Positions 43,432 through 55,500 of a DNA stretch of 64,000 bases are shown here, in pieces (the stretch's first letter is position 1; every line of letters starts with the position of its first letter). The stretch spans positions 23,784,268 to 23,848,267 of the forward strand of contig NC_079210.1 of the NCBI RefSeq assembly GCF_026745355.1, in the 5' to 3' direction. A model generated the notes under the pieces. It made no database searches and was not told the DNA's origin. It saw only the letters and a program-made list of their open reading frames with translations. A program made the position numbers and the translations under genes. This DNA comes from Beta vulgaris subsp. vulgaris. Its lineage: Eukaryota > Streptophyta > Magnoliopsida > Caryophyllales > Amaranthaceae.

Positions 43432-43957
43432 CTAGCAATAGCCGACCCAAACTACCAACCCAATCCGAAATTAACCTAATAATAACAAATTAGGTCAAAA
43501 TTTTATGCCTGTTTGAATAAATGGGTCGACCCAATCCAACTTGTGTAATTAAATGAGTTTTTTCAGCCTAATTTCAACCCATTTAACCCGTTTATTTAAA
43601 TGGGTCAAATTCGAGTTGGATTAACCCACTAACCAATTTGTTTTTCCATCCAAAAAACAAATTTCCAAGTTAAACGACAATAAAAATGTATTTTATTTAA
43701 ATTTGTCTTCTTGTGCTGTATACTTTTTAGTACTTCAAAGTTCCTCGAATGTAAAATACCAAGTAATTAATAAACGAATTGCAGCTAATAGATATTAGAA
43801 GATGCTTTTCAGGTAGACCCAATGATTATCGGGTTGTGTCAAAAATCCCAACCCGTTTAACTAAACAGGTTGGATTGGGTTGGGTTGGGCATGTCAACCT
43901 GTTTAAGTAAATGGGCCAATCCGAACCCAACCCAAGTCGATCAATTGCCAGCCCCTA
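43432..43957. mobile_element. Non-autonomous hAT-like element with CCCAACCC motifs
   Basis: The right end GATCAATTGCCAGCCCCTA complements a TAGGGGCTGGCAATTGATC terminus, a common hAT form. Inside are clustered CCCAACCCGTTTAA, GGGTTGGGTTGGGC and ATGGGTCAA words. The left end (CTAGCAATAGCCGACCC) is a weak match. No transposase, and the target duplication is not clear. Confidence 0.5.
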
Positions 43958-44528
43958 GCGGTAACTTATCCTGCTTGAACCCGAAGCATCAATTAGAAAG
44001 TCCCTAGTGGAAAATTGATAAGTAAAAAAAGCACAAATTTCACTTTAGGATACTTATGAACATTGAACTTCAATCTAAGTAGACTTCAAAGTTGTAATGA
44101 ACAATCATCTCTATGCCGATTCTCGAAATTACAACACTCAAGGCGAAGACACCTCCATACAATGACAGCTATACGGAACAGCATGTAACACAAATTTCGG
44201 TTAAAAATTGGAAAAAGTAAAAGAAAATAGTTGAACCATTATTGGACATTCACACATCACATCTTTCCACATTTTTCATTATGCACAGCCCGCAGGTAAG
44301 AAGTTTCAATGTCAATGTAGGTGGTTCAAAGTTCAATCAATGATTCAATTGTAGAGCCAGCCACAGCGATCTGTCCATTAAATTTCACGCGACGTTAAAA
44401 TATTACAAATTTGCAATGATAGAGGATGAGATCTAACGCGTTTAAATTGAAAAACTGCGGATGCATCTTTCTAACCCCATTGGAAGAAAAAGGAATGGAA
44501 AGGATGCAAGATTGAGTGAAGGAAACAC
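43958..44528 (-). other. 3' flank of the TPC1 gene, probable 3' UTR
   Basis: Follows the TPC1 stop codon on the minus strand. No canonical AATAAA was found close by; AATGAA (44274-44279 on the minus strand) could serve. No other gene is visible. Confidence 0.4.
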
Positions 44529-47500
44529 CTATGCTGCCTCCTCGCAGTCTTCTGATTTGTCCAACTCTGAACTCAAGATACGATGGAGTAGTATATCAAC
44601 TCTTTGGCTTCGTGATTTATGTCTGAAGAAAAAATTTCAGATTATCAGCTTCTCAAATAGATTTTGCTATAGGCTACCTAATTCTAATGCATACCCAGTA
44701 TATCGGCGGCGGCGGCGATCTGTTTTTGTTTTCTCCTGTAGACAGAAGTAAGCAATGGTTATTTAGCTTCAACATGCATAGTAGGATGACTTCGAACAAA
44801 TGAACACATAAATCACGCAATAGTAACCTGACATCTATTATGTTCTCGCAAAAAAAGTGGAATGAGTCGCAACAAAAATAAAGTCCCAAGGATAATTAGT
44901 TAGTGAACGCCACTGACCTTCTCTTCATCAGCTTCTTCTTCTGATTCCTCAAGCTCCAGTTCTGAGAAGAATGCTTCCAACACAAACGCAATAATCTGGA
45001 ACCATTCAACGCTTTCCGTTAGTTGTCACAATAGAAACTACTAAAATATGTCAGCAAATCAATGATATAGGAATACCTCTCTATGCAAATGTAAACTAGC
45101 AGCTCTATTGTTAAAGAAGTTTAACCATCTACAGACCATAGGTTATCATATAAAGTAATCATTTTTTGTTTTTTCTAAATTCTGGGACATAGAAGCTTAA
45201 TCTTCAATAGATAGAGTCCAAATAATAAAAATAATATATAGGATATAGTTCTAGACGTGAGAATAGTGGCATCACAATCTACATATTAGTAAAAATGTAA
45301 TCCATTATAGTAGATAGATACTGCATGGCAATCGTTTTTTTTAAAATGCAATCCTTTTGGAATCTTGGCCCCCAAAGGAAAAAAATTGTTACATTTTAGC
45401 TAAGATGGATTACTACATAATGTTCTCACGTACTCATGTAAGAATTTGGTCTATATCTATTACTATATACTAAAAGAGAATACACTATTCAGCTTTTCTC
45501 CAAAAACTATCCTACGTGACATGTTCTGGTCATTCTAAATCCCACCTAAATGTACAGATGATGTCATGCTCTTTTTTAAAAAAAAACTGAACTTGCTTCT
45601 TTCTTGGAAAAAAAGTAGTCTGACGTTATTTGTTTCCAATAAAAAGCATTTATGATTATCCCTTTTTCTTTTGGTTTATCTTCCTGGCAAAATTCACATA
45701 TCTATCCCATATTCATTCCCTTCATCTTCCTGGCGCACAGTTCTCTGTCCTTCATTCTCTATTACTCAAACTTGAAACGCAAAAAAAAAAATTGTAATGG
45801 GTCTTCCTTTAATTAATCTTTCTATTAAATATGATCATTATCTTCCTCCTTATTTATCTTTGATGTTGATATTACTGAGATTTGTTACGAAATTCGAAAA
45901 AAAAGAATGATGAAAATGACGTATACAATGTTGAAACTCAGGTAATTGTTTTATAGTTTGATCTGATTGCAAATGTTATTAGAAAATTTCTTATGTTTTG
46001 TTTATTCTCCTTAATCTACATTCCATTTGTGTAGAAAATTTTGTTACTCTATCATCTGATTTAGTAGTAATTCCCATAAATACCTTCTCCCTCTTTCCCC
46101 CTTTTTTTTTGTTAATCTATCATCAGATTTGTTAGTAATTAACAAAAGTGAAATCAATAAAAAATCGGAGCCTCCCCCATACGAATACAAGCGCCAGTGT
46201 TTTGAGAAAACTACTATAGGTGAAACCCAGATTCTTACCCCTAATTTGATTGTTTATGTAGGCCCGCAATCGATCTAAAGTTCATATCTAATACTGTCAC
46301 CAGCCACCAAGATGTTGAATACTTGTTTCAAGTTTCCCTTTTTTCCTACCCAGAATTACTAATGACAAATCTCGGTGGGCTCAGCGCAGCCCACACAAGA
46401 GAAGAGTATGACCACACACAAGCCCAATGGGGTTCCATCCTAAAACCATATGGTGATAGGTGGAGTAACCCATTAGCTTATATATTAGTCATATACTTTC
46501 AATTCTTCCAATGTGGGACACATGTGGATTACACTCTCAACAACTAAATATTCGATTAATAAGAAGGATTTTTTAACTACAAAAATATAAAATTTTGCTT
46601 GTTCTCTCTCTCGCAATAACAAAACTTTTGAATATTTTTTAATAATATAAACTTTACATCAAAATTGTAACCGGTAAAACAAAATGATATAGATATTTTT
46701 TTTCCCTCCTCCCCCAACCCCCACCCACCTGAACCACCTCAACTTGTTACCTAATACAATAAGTTAATAACTAGTATTGCCTTACTGGAAATATTTTGAT
46801 CAAAAGTTTGTATTATTAAAAAACGTCAAAAGTTTATATTATTGCGAAAAAATGTATAAAAGTTTGTATTATTCTTATTAAAAAAATCCTAATAAGAACA
46901 TAAGGGGAAAATTTATTTGTTTTACTTTTGGAAAGAAAGAATGAGGGACGGGAGATGAAGATGATAGAAGTTTTTGTCCACCGTCTAATATCACTTTTAG
47001 TTCTATTACTTATATGTTGTTTTTTTTTTCTTTCTGGTACTTTCTAGGCAACTTGTAATGTAAGATGATAAAACATAAATGATAATGTCCATTTTTTTCT
47101 TTGGCCATTGTCGTATAGACCATTTTCTCCTTTTTTTTTTTCTTTAAATATAAGTAGTTGTGTTATCTAACTTTTCTTTGTAAGGAAAATCACTTCTTTT
47201 AACAAAAAAAAACTTATATTATCCTATTAAAAAAAGTTATATTATCATATTATAATATAAAGCTCTTTCTCCTGAATAAATGAAGAACAGGACAAATTTT
47301 TTGGAGGAGAAAAGAGTAGGGAGAAATGTTCGGGTGAGTAAAGTGTGGAAACCAACTAAAAACAATCATTTCTAAAAAAGCATGTGACAAATATATGAAC
47401 AATTCAAAAAGACATTTGTGGCAATTAATATAAGAAATATAGAATATGGTTTTGCGTATATTATATCTTAGTATATAATTAAGTAATAATTAGATTATTT

Positions 47501-49426
47501 AAAAATTCTTTAATACACCATCAATACCAAGAATTAATTATGTCAAATTTTAAATAATACCTTTATTATTAAAAAGAACCATACATTTTATTTTTTTACA
47601 GCCGTGCATAGCACGGGTACTAACCTAGTTTATATATATAGAATAAAGTTTAGGTGAGAACAACTCTTACTTAAGAATGTGAGAACAATGGAATAGTAAT
47701 CCCGTTTTGTAAACATATAATCATGTTTTAAGATGGGTTTTATTTTATTTTATTATGCCTTGTGTTCTTTAGTTTCTACATTATACCCCAACCTTTTTAA
47801 CATCCTACATGGTACCTTCAAACTCAGTTTTTTAATGCACAATACCCCTATCGCTAATTATACCCCATTAATTTCATTTACTTTTTAGGGAAAATTTTAT
47901 AAAATTACCTTTTATAATCAAATTTTTTCAAAAAACTACCTTTTAAAAATTTTCTTTAAGAAAGCTACCTTATATAACAAATTTGTTTCAATATACTACC
48001 ATTTTACCATAAATGGGGTCTAATAACTAATAATCGAGTAATCTAAGGATTGTGAACGGAACTTTTCTCTCTCCCCTCTCTCCTCCCTACTTTCAAAAAC
48101 CCTAGCCTCCATTGTTGATTTTTAAAGGGGCTTCCATCGGTTTTTACCGTTGGAAAGCCCCCACCTTTGTTTTTTATTTGTTTTTAGGTTTCCAATAACG
48201 ATTTCTCCCTCGAAAGAAAGGGTTTTCGATCTCCTTCGTAAGAAAAGGTTTTTCGATCTCCTTCGAAAGACAAGGTTTTTCGACCTCCTTCGAAAGACAG
48301 GGTTTTTCTCCTCTTTTAGAGGGGGAATTTCTACAGGTTACAATCCGGGATACTAGATCTAATGGATTGCCGTGAATTTATTTTGTTGGTGAAGAATTAT
48401 GCGGGATCACAAAGGTTATCAATTTTTCGAATACGGTCAGATGAATCCGACAGAATTCATCCTGACGACTACAAGGGATCGTTAGATTGTCTCTCCAACA
48501 AGGCTGTATTTTCCAGCGATATAAGCGGGAGATGTTCCACATTGCAAGATTTGTTTGACGATCGTAGTTTTTATAAAGGAAATTTTTGTTTGATTCAACT
48601 TATGTATTTGTTTGATTCGATTGCTTATGTAGATGTCGTATGACTTTTTATTAATGAATTAATTTTACTATTCAAAAAAAAAAAAAAAAAAAAATAATAA
48701 TCGAGTCATCGTAAATTGCTATTATTTCCTCCTTATCGTTTCTCTCTTTTTTTCTTGCTACTATTGATTACTATTCGATATAAACGTAACATGGTATTAT
48801 ATTGAAAGCAATATGTTATATTAGGTAGTTTTTTGAAAGAAAATTTTTTCAAAGGTAGTTTTTTAAAAAAAAGTTGTTTATAAAAGTTTTTTGAAATTTT
48901 TCCTATTTTTTGTAATTCAGTGGAGCTAATCTAATTTGTAAATTTTTTTCTCCAATGTTTAAGACAATGAATAAGTTAAATTACCTCCACTAAATTAACA
49001 AAATAAACGAAATTAACAATGTATAAATAGCGGTAGGGACATTTGTCCATTAAAAAATGTTAGTTTAAGGGTTCCCCTAAAAAAAAAAAAAAAAAGTTTA
49101 AGGGTACTGTATAAAAACTTTGAAAACATTGGGGTACAATGTAGAAACTAAAAAAACACTAGGGTATAACGTAGAAAAACTCTTTAAGATGTTACATGGT
49201 AATCCTTTTTCCTCAAAATTGTAATCCTTTTGGGATATATATAATTTCTTTAAACCAATAATGTAGGTAGCCATTTTGGTTGAATTGTACTTGTTTTTCC
49301 TTTATGGGGCCAATTTTCTAAAATAGCTTAATTTTAAGAAAAATGATTACCATGTACTATCTTGAGAAAGATTAAATTTTTACTAAAATGGATTACTATT
49401 CCATTATTCTCTCCTGAAGTTTATTC

Positions 49427-49522
<96 letters not shown>

Positions 49523-52500
49523 ATTGGGTTTCCATGAAAGTGATCTTTATATAAGAACATGAAAACAATAACACTATGTTTGGATAAGAGGAATAAGAAA
49601 AGGGGGTTTGGGAAGGAAGGAGAGGGATAGAGAGGGATCCCTTATATGAACACCATCTCTTTAACATTGGAGAGATTTGGAGGTAAATTGGAGCTCCACC
49701 TTTCCCCTCCCCTTCCTCCTCTTTCCCTCCCCTTAGTTCCTTTCCCTTCCATGTTCCTATCCAAACCAATTGTAAGTAGTAATCCTTCTCACCAATAAAT
49801 AATCTATTTTAGCTACTATGTAACCATTTTCTCGCTTGTGGGACCAATCTTCCAAAAGTATTACATTTTTAAGTTAACCAAAGGAATACATTTTTACAAA
49901 AATAGATTACTATTTGCTATGAATCAATATTAGGGGGAGGGGCATATTAGGTAGTGTAATATAATTCACTTAGAAGTGTGTTGAGGAGGAAGATAAGGGA
50001 CTTAGTTAGAGTAGTACTACTATAAATAAGAGAAGATTACGAAGGGATTGGCATGTTGAAATTTGTGGTGAGAAATTAGTAGTGTTAGCTTGGGAGAGTG
50101 TCATTCCTCTCGAAAGAGTGGCTAGGTTGTAACCGGTGATTTGTCCACTCAATTCAGTACTATCATCACTTGTTCTTACCTAATCATTTTTCTCCCTCCC
50201 ATAATCTACTGTTTTTGGTCAGTCCTCTATGTAAATTCATAGCACTATTCCACTATTCTCATACAATGAGTTTTCTCATTTATAAATATAAGATAATGTT
50301 CTCATAAAACATTCTTTATATGAGAACATGAGAATAGTGGCATTGTAATCCATTTTAGTGAATATGTAATCTCTTACTAAGATATTACATGGCAATATTT
50401 TTTTCTTTTTTTCTTTTCCTTTTTTTTTCCCTTAAAATGTAACTCTTTTGGATGATTGACCCCACAAGGTAAAAATTGGTTACATTTCAGCCAAAATGGA
50501 ATACTTATTGGTTAAAAAGGATTACTACTTAGTGTTTCCACAATCTCATATAAGAGTTGTTCTCACACGAATGTAATCTACAAATAGAAAGTTCTATCAG
50601 ACTGCAAATGATGTCAACCTATGTTCTTCGGTAATGCCTCCAAAAAGGGAATAATATGCAACTTATATGAGCAAGAGTGAACGAAGCAATTCAAAGTATG
50701 TTAATAAAAAAGAGCTACTTACCAAATTCAAGATAAGCATCACTGATATGAGGTAAAAGCTAACAAAGTAAACCAGAGTCCAAGATGTTCCCGTCAATGC
50801 GCTGTATGTCTGGAAAAAAAACGAGTCCCTTTGAATAATAGAGTAACAATTAACATCCAATTATAACTGTTTGCACTTTGTAAAGAGTCGAAGAGAGAGA
50901 TGAACACTGCTCATTCAATGATAAGATACAATGTCATATGACTATTTCGTATTATGTTTATATGCATGCTGAATCAATATATTAGCATAGAGTATATCAT
51001 AATGTATCATTATGACTGCCCAACAAATCGAAAGACGAAGTTGCCAAGCGGCATAGGACTTGCCAAGAGCTTATTTCAAGTTTCTTCTTTTTGATCTCCT
51101 TGACTGGACTATGGAGTCCCAACTCCGAAATTTCTCCCTACTTCCATTTACAAGGTTCCTTTGACAAAACCAAGCCACCCAGCTACTTACAAATGTGTTT
51201 GGCCTTTCTAAGACCAATGATCAATGGCAGTGAATGGCACCAAATACTCTAGCTTGCGTCTTATTTAAGCAAATATAGAAATCCCTAACCTAATATCCCA
51301 TAAATCCAAAAAAAACTAAAAACCACAATATCCACTTGAATGCAATAAAAAAGTACCCTAAGCTTCAACCTGTAAAGAAATAAGTCCATAAGCAATATTC
51401 CTTCTAGTAGTAACCCTAAAATAATGAACATGAAGCAGTAATGGATGGGAAGAGTGAAGGGGGGGGGGGGGGGAAGGTGATGATGGATGAGGAGGGGGAG
51501 GAAACGAAGACAAAACAGATAGACACACCACAACTAATTACTGTAGAAAATGATTGAGAGCTCAGGTAAAAAAGTAACCCTTTCTACAGGTAAGACAAGC
51601 TAGAAAACATACAAACAAAGACAGAAAATACATAAACAAGGAATACCTGCATCCAGGCTTGCCAGTTCCCCATGACTACTAAATTGAATGTTGTCACCAT
51701 TGCATTGGGATAGTCATTAAAGTTGAAAAGAAAATAACTGAAGTGGTTAAGGAAGTCAAAACATGCAATTCCTCAATTGAAAAGGGAAAAAAATGCTACA
51801 AGGCAAAAATCAGAAATGCTAGCAAAGAGAATAGCAAAAGAATATTTCTTTTCCCATTACCATTGTCCCAAACAGAATAACAGCTGAAATTTGGCACATG
51901 TTAAAATCTCAGGAAAAGGATACTCGCTGTCAGCAAGATCAGTTCCTTCTAATGAAGCATTCCCTGCATTCACAATCCCGCCAAAAATCTGCCAAGTGAA
52001 AATTAATATAAAAAAAACACGACTGGTTAGCGACACCAACAGCAGGATTTGTACTTGGGCGTGTTCACAAAACCATTACAGAAATAGAGAATATGGGGAG
52101 GGGGAGGAATGACCACAAAATAATATTGTATGGGACTAAGTACTAACGCTGGTATCAATAAGAAGGTGAAGAGAACAGTTTTGCGAGCACCTTTAAGGAA
52201 AAAATAAATATATGCACGTCTGTCTCAGCCTTCAAGCAAGCGTATGCTAAATTTAGAAAACTGGGGGATTCCTAGATTGCCTAATTTTAAGGGACCATTT
52301 GAAGTTGAGAGAATTATCTGAAGCATGACTAAAGGTATCTCTTGCATTTAAAACACTAGTAGACTTGCATGGTGTTGGAACTATAATTAAATGTGTTTGT
52401 AGGTTACATATATGATGTTTATTATACTTGGTGTTGTGGAGTATAGGTATAAATATATAATATGAATTAAGAGGTTTTCAATATGTCTTTTGGTGTGAAG

Positions 52501-55500
52501 CAACACCTTATTTTGGACATTTCCTCTAACTATCTCCTATACTACAAATAGGGATGTGTAATATGTATTGTGGATGTGAGAGATTATTATTCCATGATAC
52601 TTGCTTAGAGAATGAGATTCTCTTGTGTTTTTCTCTAAACAAAATCAAACTACAAACTCTTGTTGGGATTGTTTCTTGTTAACAACCAAGATTCAATGAT
52701 TTTTTCTTCGTATCTCACAAGTATTACCGTGATACTTGTTGTTCTTAGTGGGTTGGTAAATAACTAACTATTATTCCATGGTACGTGCTTACGAGATCAT
52801 TTATCCGGTTACTAACTATTATATCCATAGTTCCATACACATCTCTACCACATGGAAGTATAAAAAAATTATTTGATAAAAGATATTATATAATCATCAG
52901 ATGTGTAATATCAAGAATTGAAATTCAGTGGAGAACACATTACACACCTGCACACCAAGAGAGCTATAGATGCACATGACACAAAAAACAGTCCCAAGAT
53001 ATGGCATCAAGCTAGGGATTAGAGTCAAGAATGTTGCAACAAATGCTCGGTAACGCTTGACTCGCATCAGCAGTCTTATTAAACGTAACACTCTAGCAAG
53101 GATAAGATAACGGATCCTGTTCATATATAATAAAGGAGAAAATTAATTATCGTATCAAAATTAAGCAATGTAACTGAAATATTCAGAAGATAAATAATAA
53201 AGGAGAAGATGACGGATCCTGTTCTTATATAATAAAGGAGAAATTTACTTTTCTTATCAAAATTTCAGCATTGTAACTGAAATATTCAGTAGATATATAA
53301 AAAGATTTCCTAATCAAAGGGAACACAGATCAGAAACATGATGAAGGGATCCTTCACTTCTCTAATCAGAGCATGGGCAAACCCAGATACATGTATATAT
53401 CAAGCATTCACAAGGGAAACCAATATAGAGGAGCAAAATGCGAATAATATGCCCATCAGATATCTCTCTCAGTGTGTAATTAAACTCTACTCTACTTTCA
53501 GCCTAAAGATCAACTACACATCTTATAGCATGTAAGATGTAACAGTGACCATTGGAGTCTTGGATCAGAATTTGGTAAAGCCAAACATATATATAAGTAT
53601 ATATGAAACAAATCAATCTTGACTATCATGCATTCTTCTTCCTTTCTTTTGGGCATCATAATCCAAAATTTGAAAATCTACAAAACATCTGATGCTGAGC
53701 AATGATGAGAAATACAGATGTGGACACATTTCCATGAAAGAGTTGTTGACAATTATTAATTGCCCTATATATTCTCCTTTAACGAAGCTCTCAACACGAA
53801 ACAGGTCCTAGCTACCCCCATCCACATTTCAGTAAAATCAACTATCAAACCCAATAGAACGTTGACAGTATATGTGGACAAAGCAAGAACATATCGGCTA
53901 TACGGCAGACATAAAATAACCAAAACAGCATTGACAATAGCTGGAGCGAGCTTCGCTCCTCTGCTAGAGCAACATAGAAATCCTTTAAAAATAACCATGA
54001 CATTAGTAATGCAAATTGAGGGGCTGTTTTGTTTAGTAAGGAGAAAGGGGAATGAGAGGAAGTAAAACCCTTCAAATGCCCTAATATGTTCGGTTCAGTA
54101 GGAAAGGATTTTTACAAACCTTGTGATAAGGTTCCAAGAGAAGTGCTTTGGTGGACAAGTCGAAGAGTGGTATACAATGTAAATAAAGACTCAACTATGG
54201 ACATGAATCGTTTTCCGAAAACAAATTTTCATGACGTGTGGAAGAGTAAGAAAGGATTTCCATATAATGATAGCGAGGATCTCCAATAAGTCCCTTCCTA
54301 GCATGTTAGATGAAATAAAATGGCCACTCCAAGATGAGATCTTGTGGTGCATGTTGTTCGCGGATGAAATCGATATTCTGGTCGACAAGACTAGAGATGT
54401 CGTTAATGCTTAAATTGGAGTGATGGAGTCAAACGTTAGAAATTTCAGTTTGAAAACCAAGTCAAAGCAAAACGGAGTACTTGAAAGGGAACTCAATTGT
54501 GGATGTAGTAACCTTGAATGGAAATGGAGATATTGACCAAGACATATGATACAATGACGGTGGCAACTGCGGTTTTGTGAGACCATATATTACCTCTAAA
54601 GTTAAGCGGAATACATGAGATCTGTTAGACCAGTGTTATTATATAGGTTGGAGTGCCGGGCATAGATGGGTAGCCGAGATGTACATCTTTGAGATGAATG
54701 TGCGGAAACACATTAAGGCATAAAATTCGGGACGAAGATATGTAAGAAAAGGTTGGAGTTGCAACTACTGAGGAAACATAGGAGAACTGGTTATGAGTCT
54801 CCTAATGGAGCAAAACTTATGCAGATACCATAGATATATGAAACAAGAAACAAATAATATTTTCACTATTGAAAACAATGGGGAAAAAGAAGAGAGAAGC
54901 TACTCGAACTGAAATCATCGAAAGTAAAAATTTCTAACGCCTACAAAGATAAGCATGCCAACACCGGGGACCTATGTGTGGTCTTGGATAGCCCGTGCCC
55001 CCACCATTTTTCTAATCCGTGAATTGTGCTCCCATAATGCAAAATAGAACATTTACGAAAACGAACATTTTACTTTTAAAGTGGAACATTACAAGAATTC
55101 ACTTATGCAAACGAAAATTTTAGTGTTGAAGTGGAACATTACAAGAGTTCACTTACGAAAACGAACATTTTGCTGTTGAAGTGGAACATTACCAGAATTC
55201 AATTACGAAAATGAATATTTGACTGTTGAAGTGGAACATTACCAGAATTCAATTACTTAAATAGAACATTTGCTCATCAATATGGGACATATTTTCACGG
55301 AAAATAGAACATATTTTTTGCTGAAAAATAAGTTTAAAACGAACATTTATTGAAATAGAACATTTGCTCATTGAAAATAGAACAATTTTCACAGAAAATA
55401 GAACATTTTACTGAAAAATATGCTTAAAATGAACATTTGTTGAAATAGAACATTTTCTCATTGAAAATAGAATAATTTTCACGGGAAATAGAACATATTG

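Larger units (their letters stand above)
48040..48694 (+). mobile_element. Poly(A)-tailed retroposon with 12-bp target duplication
   Basis: Flanked by TAATAATCGAGT at 48028-48039 and 48695-48706. The insert ends in an uninterrupted run of A (from about 48674), the signature of LINE-machinery retroposition. It starts with a C/T-rich leader (TCTCCCCTCTCTCCTCCC, AAACCCTAGCC). No RT is present. It is either a retroposed transcript or a non-autonomous LINE derivative. Confidence 0.8.

Noticed and set aside
49362..49769. Long YIYIYI-coding frames
   Set aside because: They are translations of the (TA)45 microsatellite, not genes.
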